Source: a bacterium (lineage in GTDB: Bacteria; UBP6; UBA1177). Taken from it: 64,000 bases of DNA. The stretch covers positions 1 through 64,000 of the forward strand of contig JAFQZM010000031.1 in the NCBI GenBank assembly GCA_017405875.1, given 5' to 3'. The number at the start of each line of letters is the position of its first letter. Position 1 is the stretch's first letter. Both the position numbers and the translations under genes were made by a program. Positions 8,731 to 16,096 of the stretch are shown piece by piece. The notes under the pieces are model-generated. The model searched no databases. It was not told the origin of the DNA and saw only the letters and a list, made by a program, of their open reading frames with translations.

Positions 8731-8911
8731 CCGCAGATGCTTCGAGATTCAGGCTATGAACCTTGGAACGACTTTCCTTGAAGTTGTTTCCAACTGCCCG
8801 ACGAACTGGAGACTTTCACCGATCAAAACACTTGACTTCGTTGAAAACAACATGCTCAAGTACTATCCGCTCGGTGTAAAGAAAGATGTAACCGCAACAG
8901 AAGAGAAATAA
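8731..8911 (+). pseudogene. vorA: Truncated copy of the vorA 3' end
   Basis: Only the last 57 or so codons of vorA are present, with a few substitutions and a different C-terminal tail (ATEEK before the stop). A codon equivalent to Gln (CAG) in the intact gene reads ATG at 8756, so a 51-residue frame could still be translated. The gap from 8682 to 8731 shows nothing else. Confidence 0.88.
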
Positions 8912-8921
8912 GGAGGGAAAT

Positions 8922-9458
8922 ATGTTAGCTGAAATGATTTTCGCAGGATTCGGCGGACAGGGCGTCCTTTCGATGGGCAAAAACCTTGCCTATGCTGCAA
9001 TTGAAGACGGCAAGGAAGTAAGCTGGATGCCTTCTTACGGCCCGGAACAGAGGGGCGGTACGGCAAACTGCATGGTAAACATCAGCGACGAACCTATCGC
9101 AAGCCCGATCGTTCAGGCTTATGACGCGGCAGTCGTTTTCAACCAGCCTTCGCTTGAAAAATTCGAGTCGAAAGTAAAACCCGGCGGCGTTCTTGTCTGG
9201 GAAAGCTCCACGATCAAAAAGCACCCGACCCGCACCGACATCACAGTCGTTGCAATTCCGGCAATAGAAATCGCTACAAACGAGCTCAAAAACACCCAGG
9301 TCATGAACATGATCGCCCTCGGCGCACTGCTCAAACACCTTCCGGTCGTTCAGATCGAGACCGTTATCAAGGCTCTCGAGCACACTCTTCCGGAAAGACA
9401 CCACAAACTCATCCCGCTCAACGAGCAGGCAATGAGGATCGGCTGGGACAGAGCGTAA
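8922..9458 (+). CDS. vorC: 2-oxoacid:ferredoxin oxidoreductase, gamma subunit, copy 2
   Basis: Complete 178-residue gamma subunit, 176 of 178 residues identical to copy 1. It keeps a good ribosome binding site (GGAGGG) and an intact terminator, but its upstream partner is only a vorA stump. If expressed, it must be transcribed from the LamG module or from an unseen promoter. Differences from copy 1 are almost all synonymous. That fits a functional allele that diverged in another genome better than neutral decay after a local duplication. Confidence 0.92.
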   Translation: MLAEMIFAGFGGQGVLSMGKNLAYAAIEDGKEVSWMPSYGPEQRGGTANCMVNISDEPIASPIVQAYDAAVVFNQPSLEKFESKVKPGGVLVWESSTIKKHPTRTDITVVAIPAIEIATNELKNTQVMNMIALGALLKHLPVVQIETVIKALEHTLPERHHKLIPLNEQAMRIGWDRA

Positions 9459-9480
9459 TTTTAGCGTTTCACCTTTTCAG

Positions 9481-9506
9481 GCGGCTCTTCGGAGCCGCTT
9501 TTTTTT
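9481..9506 (+). terminator. Rho-independent terminator after the second vorC
   Basis: Same GCGGCTC-TTCG-GAGCCGC hairpin and eight-T run as at 3510-3535. Confidence 0.93.
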
Positions 9507-9540
9507 GCTTTTTACATACTAGAATTCTTCATTTTCACTA

Positions 9541-9568
9541 TTGAGCAAATTTAAAAAAGACATATAAT
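9541..9568 (+). promoter_or_regulatory. Sigma-70-type promoter of the lipoprotein at 9606
   Basis: TTGAGC (9541-9546), 16-bp spacer, perfect TATAAT (9563-9568), 38 bp before the start codon. Confidence 0.6.
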
Positions 9569-9605
9569 ATTGCGTTTTTTGTTCAAAGATGTTTGGAGGA
9601 AAACC

Positions 9606-10574
9606 ATGAAAAAGTTTTTTGTTATTTTCGGAATCTTTGCTCTTGTTTTCCTTATCGGCTGCGGAGACAACATAACAAAGGACGGCTGCACTATAGGCAA
9701 ATCGTTCGGTACTCATTCTTTGACGAGAAAAAACGTTACTCAAACCTGCGTAAAAGAGATTGCAGCTGCTCTTTTTCCTGACTGCGGATGGCAGTCCAGC
9801 GAGGAAAGTGCGTCCGATCACATTGCCAAATTGCAGAGGTTAGAGGCGACTTTCGGAAGCGAATGCAAAGACAAAAATGACGGAAAAGCCATTGAATGTC
9901 CCGATTTTATTCCGAAATCTTTAAAACTCACAAAACTTTCCGGATGCGAGGTCTACAGCATTGATCCTCATACCGACTGCATCGCTCCGTGTGCAGACCT
10001 CTATTTTTCAACGGATAACGATATTTTCAAAACTGTATATGCCGGAAGCGGATACTCTCAGGATGATAGCTCCTATGATTTTATAAAATCTTCAGGAGAC
10101 GGCGGCGTTTCTTTGGAATCAAAATTCACAACAGGAGTGAACAAAGCTCTCTTCTCTTGGTCCGAAAAGGGTGAAGACGACACGGAAATAAAAAAAGAAA
10201 TATTGGTAAAAATGAAAGTTGTTGATCCTGTCACCGGTGAAGGTGAAGAAGAAGAGGAAGAACCTGACGAAGAAACAACTCCGGCGCAGTGCGTGGACAA
10301 CAAAGGAAAAACACATGACGAAGGAGATAAAATCCCCGATGAATGCAGAACAGCTACTTGTACGAATGGTCAATGGCATTCAGAGGCAGTCGAATGTTAC
10401 AATGGCTGCTGGGGAAAAGAAGTTGGAGACAAAATGAAGTGGCTCTGTGATGACGGAGTTACCGAAGTTGATTGGTGCACATGCAACGAAATCTGGGATG
10501 ACGACGGAGTATCTTTCACCTTGGGATGGGGTTGCTACGAAAGGGTTGATCTCAACTGCCCGAACGAGGAATAA
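9606..10574 (+). CDS. Cys-rich lipoprotein with a VWC-like C-terminal module
   Basis: 322 residues. MKKFFVIFGIFALVFLIGCG is a lipoprotein signal with lipobox LIGC. An N-terminal region with scattered cysteines and a central region with a sandwich-like repetitive pattern are followed by a Glu-rich linker (about 215-230). The Cys-rich end CVDNKGKTHDEGDKIPDE, then CRTATCTNGQW, resembles von Willebrand factor type C-like modules. The start at 9606 follows a GGAGG at 9596-9600. The role is unknown; it is probably anchored in the outer membrane. Confidence 0.8.
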   Translation: MKKFFVIFGIFALVFLIGCGDNITKDGCTIGKSFGTHSLTRKNVTQTCVKEIAAALFPDCGWQSSEESASDHIAKLQRLEATFGSECKDKNDGKAIECPDFIPKSLKLTKLSGCEVYSIDPHTDCIAPCADLYFSTDNDIFKTVYAGSGYSQDDSSYDFIKSSGDGGVSLESKFTTGVNKALFSWSEKGEDDTEIKKEILVKMKVVDPVTGEGEEEEEEPDEETTPAQCVDNKGKTHDEGDKIPDECRTATCTNGQWHSEAVECYNGCWGKEVGDKMKWLCDDGVTEVDWCTCNEIWDDDGVSFTLGWGCYERVDLNCPNEE

Positions 10575-10605
10575 TCTTTAGCTGGGAAAATAAAGGATAA
10601 ATACT

Positions 10606-11727
10606 ATGAGCCGAATTTTTCCTTTATTTTTTATGTTTTTTCTCTTTTTAACTTCGTGTGCGACCGCTCCTGAACAGACTGCGGAGGACAAACCGCAGCA
10701 GACTGCGCCGAGTCATGTCGAATCGAAATACGGAATACTCATAACTCCTAAAAACATTGAGGTTTTTGAAGTTGACAACAGCAAAAAAACTAAAGATCTC
10801 GACAAACTTTTTGCCGAAGCAAACAGGCTTTTCGATGAAAATCAGCTGGAAGAAGCGAAAAAAATTTACTCTGAGATCACCGAAGCCGATCCCAGATACA
10901 AACTCGCGTCGTTCTGCCGCTACAACGCAGGTCTTATCGACATAAAACTCAAGAACTGGGAAAGCGCGGAAAAGAATTTTGAAGCGGCTTACACTTCAAT
11001 GGAAAAGGCGGCAGATAAAAGAGACGCACTCCTCAACTGGTTCGAAGCTGCGAGGAACGTTGGTTTTTGGGAAAAAATCTCTGAAACCGGCGGCAGACTC
11101 ATTGCCTCATTCCCATCAGCAAACATTTTGAGCGAATCCGACAAGCGCGAACTTTCCCTGCGTTATGCAGAATCGCTGATCATGACCGGAAACATCGAGG
11201 AAGGACGCAGACTTGCAGACTACTGGCGGCTCACCATTTTGAAGGAAAATCCGCGTCACGAAGCAGTCTACATCCCCGAACTTGCACTCGCCTATTTCGT
11301 TTTAGGCAGAAGTTTCGTCAAAGAATTCAGTGACTTAAAGCTGGATGAAACAACGGAAACTCTTGAAGAAAAATGCAAGAAGATAGTCGAAGCGCAGGCA
11401 AAATTTCTGAAAGCGATAAACGTCGGAGTCATCTTCTGGACGAACGCGAGCGCATTTGAAGCGGCGAAACTCTACACAGATCTTTACGCCGAAATGAACT
11501 CGCACCCCGTTCCCGACGACCTCACCGACGAAGAAAAATCGGTCTATGAGTGCGAACTCTGGAAAAAAATCTCCGTTCTCCTCAAAAAATCGCGCAAAAC
11601 ACTCATGAAAAGCATCGAAGCGGCTAAAAAAATCGGCGAAGAGAACGAATATATCGACAAAAGCCTCGAAATGATTCAAGAAATAGACCGCATCTACGAA
11701 GAAAAAGAAAATACCTGCAGGAAGTAG
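10606..11727 (+). CDS. TPR-containing lipoprotein
   Basis: 373 residues. The lipoprotein signal ends FLFLTSCAT (lipobox LTSC). A Gln/Pro-rich linker is followed by helical repeats at about 60-200 with TPR character (ANRLFDENQLEEAKKIYSEI, SAEKNFEAAYTSMEKA). The C-terminal half is helical. Such proteins usually act as scaffolds at the cell envelope; no specific partner can be named. The last bases of the gene and the stop region are copied at 13246-13289, beyond the neighbouring ATPase gene. Confidence 0.85.
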   Translation: MSRIFPLFFMFFLFLTSCATAPEQTAEDKPQQTAPSHVESKYGILITPKNIEVFEVDNSKKTKDLDKLFAEANRLFDENQLEEAKKIYSEITEADPRYKLASFCRYNAGLIDIKLKNWESAEKNFEAAYTSMEKAADKRDALLNWFEAARNVGFWEKISETGGRLIASFPSANILSESDKRELSLRYAESLIMTGNIEEGRRLADYWRLTILKENPRHEAVYIPELALAYFVLGRSFVKEFSDLKLDETTETLEEKCKKIVEAQAKFLKAINVGVIFWTNASAFEAAKLYTDLYAEMNSHPVPDDLTDEEKSVYECELWKKISVLLKKSRKTLMKSIEAAKKIGEENEYIDKSLEMIQEIDRIYEEKENTCRK

Positions 11728-11738
11728 CTACCCCACAC
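11695..11738 (+). repeat. 44-bp direct repeat, left copy
   Basis: The 3' end of the TPR lipoprotein gene and 11 bp after its stop match 13246-13289 at 39 of 44 positions, with an unbroken 25-bp match at the left end. The pair flanks the DUF4143 ATPase gene and its repeat array. Confidence 0.85.
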
Positions 11739-11752
11739 GAAACAAATTTTTT

Positions 11753-11876
11753 GGAATTTCGTGAAAAATCGTCCAAAAACAGCCGGAATTTTGTGATAAA
11801 ATTATAAAAAATAACTGGAATTTTGTGAAAATTATGGTAAAAACTGCCAGAATTTTGTGATGGAGTTGCGTAAATG
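11753..11876 (+). repeat. 32-bp tandem repeat array upstream of an ATPase gene
   Basis: Three full units (11753, 11785, 11817) and a partial fourth (11849) begin with GGAATTTYGTGA and keep an exact 32-bp period. The last unit runs into the ribosome binding site and start codon of the ATPase. The conserved core alternates with A+T-rich spacer, as expected for repeated protein-binding sites. Confidence 0.85.
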
Positions 11877-13229
11877 ACGGAAATACTTCATAGAAAAATT
11901 GATGATTTTCTTCTTGAATGGAAAAAGAATCCGGAAAGGCTTCCGCTTATTGTTAAGGGGGCACGTCAGGTAGGAAAAACTTTCTCGATCAGACATTTTG
12001 CCGCAACTTATAAATACTTTGTCGAGATAAATTTTATCGAGGAGCCGAAATACAAAAATATTTTTTCCGGTGGCTATTCGCCCGATGCGGTCATAAAGGA
12101 AATAAGTTTCATAAATCCCGCTTTTAAGTTTGTTCCGAAAGAGACTTTGATTTTTTTCGACGAGATGCAGGCCTGTCCCGACTGCGCCACTTGCCTGAAA
12201 TTCTTCAAGATTGACGGGCGTTATGACGTGATCTGCTCGGGATCAATGCTCGGAATAAACTACAATGAAGTGACTTCCGTCAGTGTCGGCTACAAAAAGG
12301 ATTTAGAGATGCATTCTCTCGATTTCGAGGAATTTCTTTGGGCGAAAGGCTTCGGAAAAGATCAGATTGCAACGATTTTCCAACACATGAAAAATATTGA
12401 GCCTTTCAATCAGAACGAATACTCAGTGTGGCAGGAAAACTTTACTGAATATATGACTCTCGGAGGCATGCCTGCGGTTATCAGGATGTTTGCAGAGCAG
12501 AAAAACTTCTCAGGCACTCTTGAAGCGCAAAGGCAGATCCTTGCCGCCTACAAAGAGGATATAACAAAATATGCAGCAGGTCTTGACAAAGGAAAAATCG
12601 CCAATGTTTACGACAACATATCTGTTTTTCTAGCAAAAGAGAACAAAAAATATCAGGTGTCGAAAATCGCGACGGGAGCGAGAAACCGCGAGTATGCCGG
12701 AACGGTCGAATGGCTCCGAGATGCCGGAATAATCAATATCTGCCACTGTCTTGAAACACCGGAACTGCCGCTGAAAGGCAACTACAAGGCGAACGATTTC
12801 AAAATTTATTTCCGCGACACGGGGCTTTTGATTGCTTCACTTGACGAGGAAGCCCAGGAGGATCTGCGCCGGAACAAAAATTTCAATATATACAAAGGTG
12901 CGGTTTATGAAAATATCATCGGCGACATGCTCGTCAAGCAGGGATACGAACTTTTTTACTACAAAGACGAAAAATCGACTGTCGAGATGGATTTCTTCGT
13001 GCGCGATGCCGATTCCCTTGTTCCTGTCGAAGTCAAAGCGCAGGACAGCGCGACTGCTTCATTGAATAAACTCATTGAAAAAGAAAAGTATCACGACATA
13101 AAATACGGCATCAAATTCTGCGGCGGAAACATTGGATTCAACGGAAAATTCTACACCTTCCCGCATTTCTGCGCCCTTTTGCTGAAAAAATGGATTTTTG
13201 AGACTAAAATCTCGTCGGATGTAAATTAA
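11874..13229 (+). CDS. AAA_14/DUF4143 family ATPase
   Basis: 451 residues. The N-terminal ATPase domain has Walker A GARQVGKT (about 29-36) and Walker B TLIFFDEMQ. The C-terminal DUF4143 half ends in a PD-(D/E)XK-like pattern, VEMDFFVRDADSLVPVEVKA, with the Asp and Glu-x-Lys in place. Proteins of this family are very common in anaerobes and their role is not established. The gene, with its upstream 32-bp repeats, is bracketed by 44-bp direct repeats, so it looks like an inserted cassette. A second family member lies at 53216-54493. Confidence 0.88.
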   Translation: MTEILHRKIDDFLLEWKKNPERLPLIVKGARQVGKTFSIRHFAATYKYFVEINFIEEPKYKNIFSGGYSPDAVIKEISFINPAFKFVPKETLIFFDEMQACPDCATCLKFFKIDGRYDVICSGSMLGINYNEVTSVSVGYKKDLEMHSLDFEEFLWAKGFGKDQIATIFQHMKNIEPFNQNEYSVWQENFTEYMTLGGMPAVIRMFAEQKNFSGTLEAQRQILAAYKEDITKYAAGLDKGKIANVYDNISVFLAKENKKYQVSKIATGARNREYAGTVEWLRDAGIINICHCLETPELPLKGNYKANDFKIYFRDTGLLIASLDEEAQEDLRRNKNFNIYKGAVYENIIGDMLVKQGYELFYYKDEKSTVEMDFFVRDADSLVPVEVKAQDSATASLNKLIEKEKYHDIKYGIKFCGGNIGFNGKFYTFPHFCALLLKKWIFETKISSDVN

Positions 13230-13245
13230 ATCGAAAACGCAAATT

Positions 13246-13289
13246 TACGAAGAAAAAGAAAATACCTGCAAAAAGTAGCTATCTCACGC
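13246..13289 (+). repeat. 44-bp direct repeat, right copy
   Basis: Matches 11695-11738 at 39 of 44 positions and overlaps the stop codon of the convergent Lcl lipoprotein gene. Confidence 0.85.
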
Positions 13290-15384
13290 AGCGGACACTA
13301 ATTGAAGGTATAAAATTATTAGCTATTATTTTATCAGCAGCAGTCACTGCACCATTGGCAAAATTCACTATGTAAACGAAAGAGGAATCTTCAGATCCCA
13401 TGTAGACAATAGAATGAGACCATAAATTATCCGTTTCCGAAAATTTGCTGTATTTCCCGCTTGAATCGGAAGAACACGAACGACATGAACTATTCAGGCA
13501 GCTGCTTGAGAGACACTCTGCCGATACAGCGCATTCTCCACCGGTCACAGTGCCTTCACAATTCCGAATCAACGTCCTGAGTTCATTGATCGTAGGCATT
13601 TTCCAGTCATCAAAACCGCCTTCAATAAGGTTTTCACAGTAAGTAACTGCCGGACTCCAGTCCAGATCCAATGATTTTGCAGACCACATCAAACCAGTTG
13701 AAAGGTCCTTGCATGGAGTCGGACTTTCGGGACCGCATTCCGAAATAGCGTTGATATCTGAAAGTTTGCATTCTGAACCGTTCCATTTGTATCCCGGATT
13801 GCAGATGAACCTGCACTCCGTTTCACTCGGGGTTTCATTGTAGACTCCGGTCGTGTCGGGCTCCCAGCTTTCTCCGTTTAATGTCTGCGGAATACTTGAA
13901 AATTCGTTCCATTTTGCGTTTTCAGGAAGTCCTGTGCATGGCTGGATACGGTGATCGCTTCTCACGCAACGCGCTTTAAAATTATCGTATTTATAACTCT
14001 TGTCGTAGGACGAGACTCCTCCTGCGAACCTCACTGTCCATGCGTAGCTAGTTTTATCTGACCTGGTTGAAGAAGACCAGAGAAGAACATCGCCGTCATC
14101 ACCAATTTTGCCGTAATAAGCACCGTTGTTGCCACTCCTGTAATCGCAACCACAAAATTTGGCGCAGCTTTCCTTAAGACAGCCGTCATCTGTAACTCTG
14201 CAGTCTCCGTCAGGCTCCGTATTTGCACAATTCCGAATTAGCGTTCTCAGCTCGTCGATTGTCGGCAGTCTCCAGTCGCTGTAGCCGCCTTCTTCCAAAT
14301 CTTCACAGTATGAAACAGCGGTGCTCCAGTCTATCGGGTTGAGGACTTTCATTGACCACATCAGCTTAGTTTCTGGGTCTTCCCACGGAATGCATTCCTT
14401 ATTTGAAGAGTCGCATCCTATTTTGCAATTTTCTGCGATCTGCCAGTCATCGTCAGAACAGATACGGAATGCATCGTCGTAACAAACAAGATCGCCTTTG
14501 TTTTTGCATCTGCATTTTCCGCTGTAATCGTTACACTCCGAGAATATGCATGTTTCATACTTTTTCCAGTTAAGTTCAAGGTCTACGAAATATCCGCAGT
14601 AGCTGTCTCCTTCACGACATTCATAAAAATGACAGTAATAATCCTCTTCTTCATCAAACTCATCATCTTCTTCTTTGCTGCCCGAGCTGCCGTTTTCCGA
14701 TCTGGCGCATTGGGCATAATATACGGCATAACTGTAAGCGTCATTCATTTTATAAGTATTGTAGACATCGCCGTAAAAAAAACTGATATACCATGCATAG
14801 TCCGGGAAATCCGACTGAGTGGAAGACGACCAGAGCATAATTTCACTCTCGCACTCGCCGAGTTTGCTGCACGGGTCATATTCATAAGGTTCGCAGTTAC
14901 ATGCATGGGTCCAGCAATCTTCGAAACTTAAGCAGTTTTCCGTAACAGCGCAGTCTCCACCGGTCTCTATGTGCTGGCAACCCGTGACCAAAGCCCTGAG
15001 TTCGTCGATCGTCGGCAGATACCAGTCGGAATATCCGCATTCATCCAGCTTTTTGCAGTATTTCACCGCATCATACCAGTTCATCGGATCTTCGGAATGA
15101 GAAGACCACATTATACCGTCGATCGTCTGGCATTTACCACTGTCAGCATCCGTGACAACATCTTCGGAATCATTATCTTCATTCTCATCCTCTTCGTCAT
15201 CCGGCTCCGTATCTTTCGGATCAGTGTCATCATCATCTTCTTCAGCATCAATGTCCGCATCGACCGCATCATTATCCGCCGCTTCTCCTGTTTCGGTCTC
15301 TTTTTTTGAATGAGAGCAGCCGCTCAAAAGAATAAAAAACACTAAAACCGCCAGAGCACAAAAAAGTGTCGTGATTTTCTTCAT
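13279..15384 (-). CDS. Lipoprotein with three Lcl/DUF1566 domains
   Basis: 701 residues. Lipoprotein signal MKKITTLFCALAVLVFFILL followed by lipobox LSGC, then an Asp/Glu-rich linker (about 30-80). Three DUF1566 (Lcl C-terminal, C-type-lectin-like) domains start near residues 90, 338 and 563. Each shows the pattern MWS...(A/V)xYC..L...GYSDWYLPTIDELR and ends in (A/V)RCVR. A Cys-rich insert lies between the first two. DUF1566 domains are found in surface adhesins. I chose ATG 15384 because the signal peptide and an AGAGG site fit it. It converges on the DUF4143 ATPase gene. Confidence 0.88.
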   Translation of the reverse strand: MKKITTLFCALAVLVFFILLSGCSHSKKETETGEAADNDAVDADIDAEEDDDDTDPKDTEPDDEEDENEDNDSEDVVTDADSGKCQTIDGIMWSSHSEDPMNWYDAVKYCKKLDECGYSDWYLPTIDELRALVTGCQHIETGGDCAVTENCLSFEDCWTHACNCEPYEYDPCSKLGECESEIMLWSSSTQSDFPDYAWYISFFYGDVYNTYKMNDAYSYAVYYAQCARSENGSSGSKEEDDEFDEEEDYYCHFYECREGDSYCGYFVDLELNWKKYETCIFSECNDYSGKCRCKNKGDLVCYDDAFRICSDDDWQIAENCKIGCDSSNKECIPWEDPETKLMWSMKVLNPIDWSTAVSYCEDLEEGGYSDWRLPTIDELRTLIRNCANTEPDGDCRVTDDGCLKESCAKFCGCDYRSGNNGAYYGKIGDDGDVLLWSSSTRSDKTSYAWTVRFAGGVSSYDKSYKYDNFKARCVRSDHRIQPCTGLPENAKWNEFSSIPQTLNGESWEPDTTGVYNETPSETECRFICNPGYKWNGSECKLSDINAISECGPESPTPCKDLSTGLMWSAKSLDLDWSPAVTYCENLIEGGFDDWKMPTINELRTLIRNCEGTVTGGECAVSAECLSSSCLNSSCRSCSSDSSGKYSKFSETDNLWSHSIVYMGSEDSSFVYIVNFANGAVTAADKIIANNFIPSISVRCVR

Positions 15385-15486
15385 TTGCGACCTCTGCGAG
15401 TCTCGATTTTTAAACCGCAATATTTTATAAAAATTCAATAAAAACACCAATTTTTTTAAATTTGCCCACTGAATGAAAGAAAAAAC

Positions 15487-15514
15487 TTGACATTCAAAAG
15501 TTTCTGACTAAAGT
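15487..15514 (+). promoter_or_regulatory. Promoter of the tRNA-Gly-Cys-Leu operon
   Basis: Perfect TTGACA (15487-15492), 16-bp spacer, TAAAGT (15509-15514), then a G+C-rich GCCGCG discriminator. The first tRNA begins 14 bp after the -10 box. Confidence 0.75.
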
Positions 15515-15527
15515 GCCGCGTGCCAGA

Positions 15528-15602
15528 GCGGGAATAACTCAGTGGTAGAGTGCTACCTTGCCAAGGTAGACGTCGCGGGTCCGAATCCCGTTTCCCGCTC
15601 CA
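15528..15602 (+). tRNA. tRNA-Gly (anticodon GCC)
   Basis: Complete cloverleaf, acceptor GCGGGAA/TTCCCGC, anticodon loop TTGCCAA, CCA encoded. First gene of a Gly-Cys-Leu cluster in the order of E. coli glyW-cysT-leuZ. Confidence 0.97.
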
Positions 15603-15639
15603 TTTTTTTATGTCCTTTTTCAATCGAAATCCTTTGGTC

Positions 15640-15713
15640 GGCACCTTAGCCAAGAGGTAAGGCAGAGGTCTGCAAAATCTCCATCTCCGGTTCGAATCCG
15701 GAAGGTGCCTCCA
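15640..15713 (+). tRNA. tRNA-Cys (anticodon GCA)
   Basis: Cloverleaf with acceptor GGCACCT/AGGTGCC, anticodon loop CTGCAAA and encoded CCA. Confidence 0.96.
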
Positions 15714-15730
15714 TTTTCAAACTCATAACC

Positions 15731-15818
15731 GCCGGAGTGGCGGAATTGGTAGACGCAAGGGACTTAAAATCCCTCGGGATAACCTCCTGTACCGGTTCGA
15801 GCCCGGTCTCCGGCACCA
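15731..15818 (+). tRNA. tRNA-Leu (anticodon TAA)
   Basis: Class II cloverleaf of 88 nt with a long variable arm, acceptor GCCGGAG/CTCCGGC, anticodon loop CTTAAAA and CCA. Its 3' end marks the left edge of the accessory island, but I see no copy of it at the other side. Confidence 0.96.
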
Positions 15819-15955
15819 TTTACAGAACTTCGCAACAAGAATTTAACACCGTTTGCTGTTTTGTGCAGAAATCGCAAAATTTTTTTCGTCAAAAACCGCA
15901 CTTTCCGCAAAATTTATCCCAGATATTTAAGAAAAAACTCGAAATTTTTCTATTT

Positions 15956-15998
15956 TTTGTCAACTCGTTCCGTTTGCCGCCACTTATATATAGCGTGA
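15956..15998 (+). promoter_or_regulatory. Island promoter element A
   Basis: TTTGTCAACT, 17 bases, then CTTATATATAGCGTGA. One of five copies of a shared element found only at operon starts between 15.9 and 38.6 kb. The first gene begins about 100 bp downstream. The distance from TTGTCA to the TATA run is too long for a standard sigma-70 promoter. Confidence 0.7.
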
Positions 15999-16096
15999 AG
16001 GTTCTTTGCAGACCGATCAATTAGTCAACAATATGTTGATTTTTCTGAATTTTGCAGGTATTTTCGGCTGCTCATTGAACGATACGGAGGAATTAA

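Larger units (their letters stand above)
8730..9508 (+). repeat. Direct duplication, copy 2 (truncated vorA, vorC, terminator)
   Basis: Second copy of the block at 2761-3537, in the same orientation, closing the LamG module on the right. The terminator and the 20 or so bases between the vorC stop and the hairpin are identical in the two copies. Confidence 0.9.

Noticed and set aside
15731-15818. The tRNA-Leu 3' end as an attachment site for the island
   Set aside because: No integrase gene and no repeat of the tRNA end was found in the rest of the window.
15956-15965. TTTGTCAACT read in reverse as a minus-strand -35 box (AGTTGACAAA)
   Set aside because: No -10 box lies at a proper distance on that strand in the copies checked, and all copies point at plus-strand operons.
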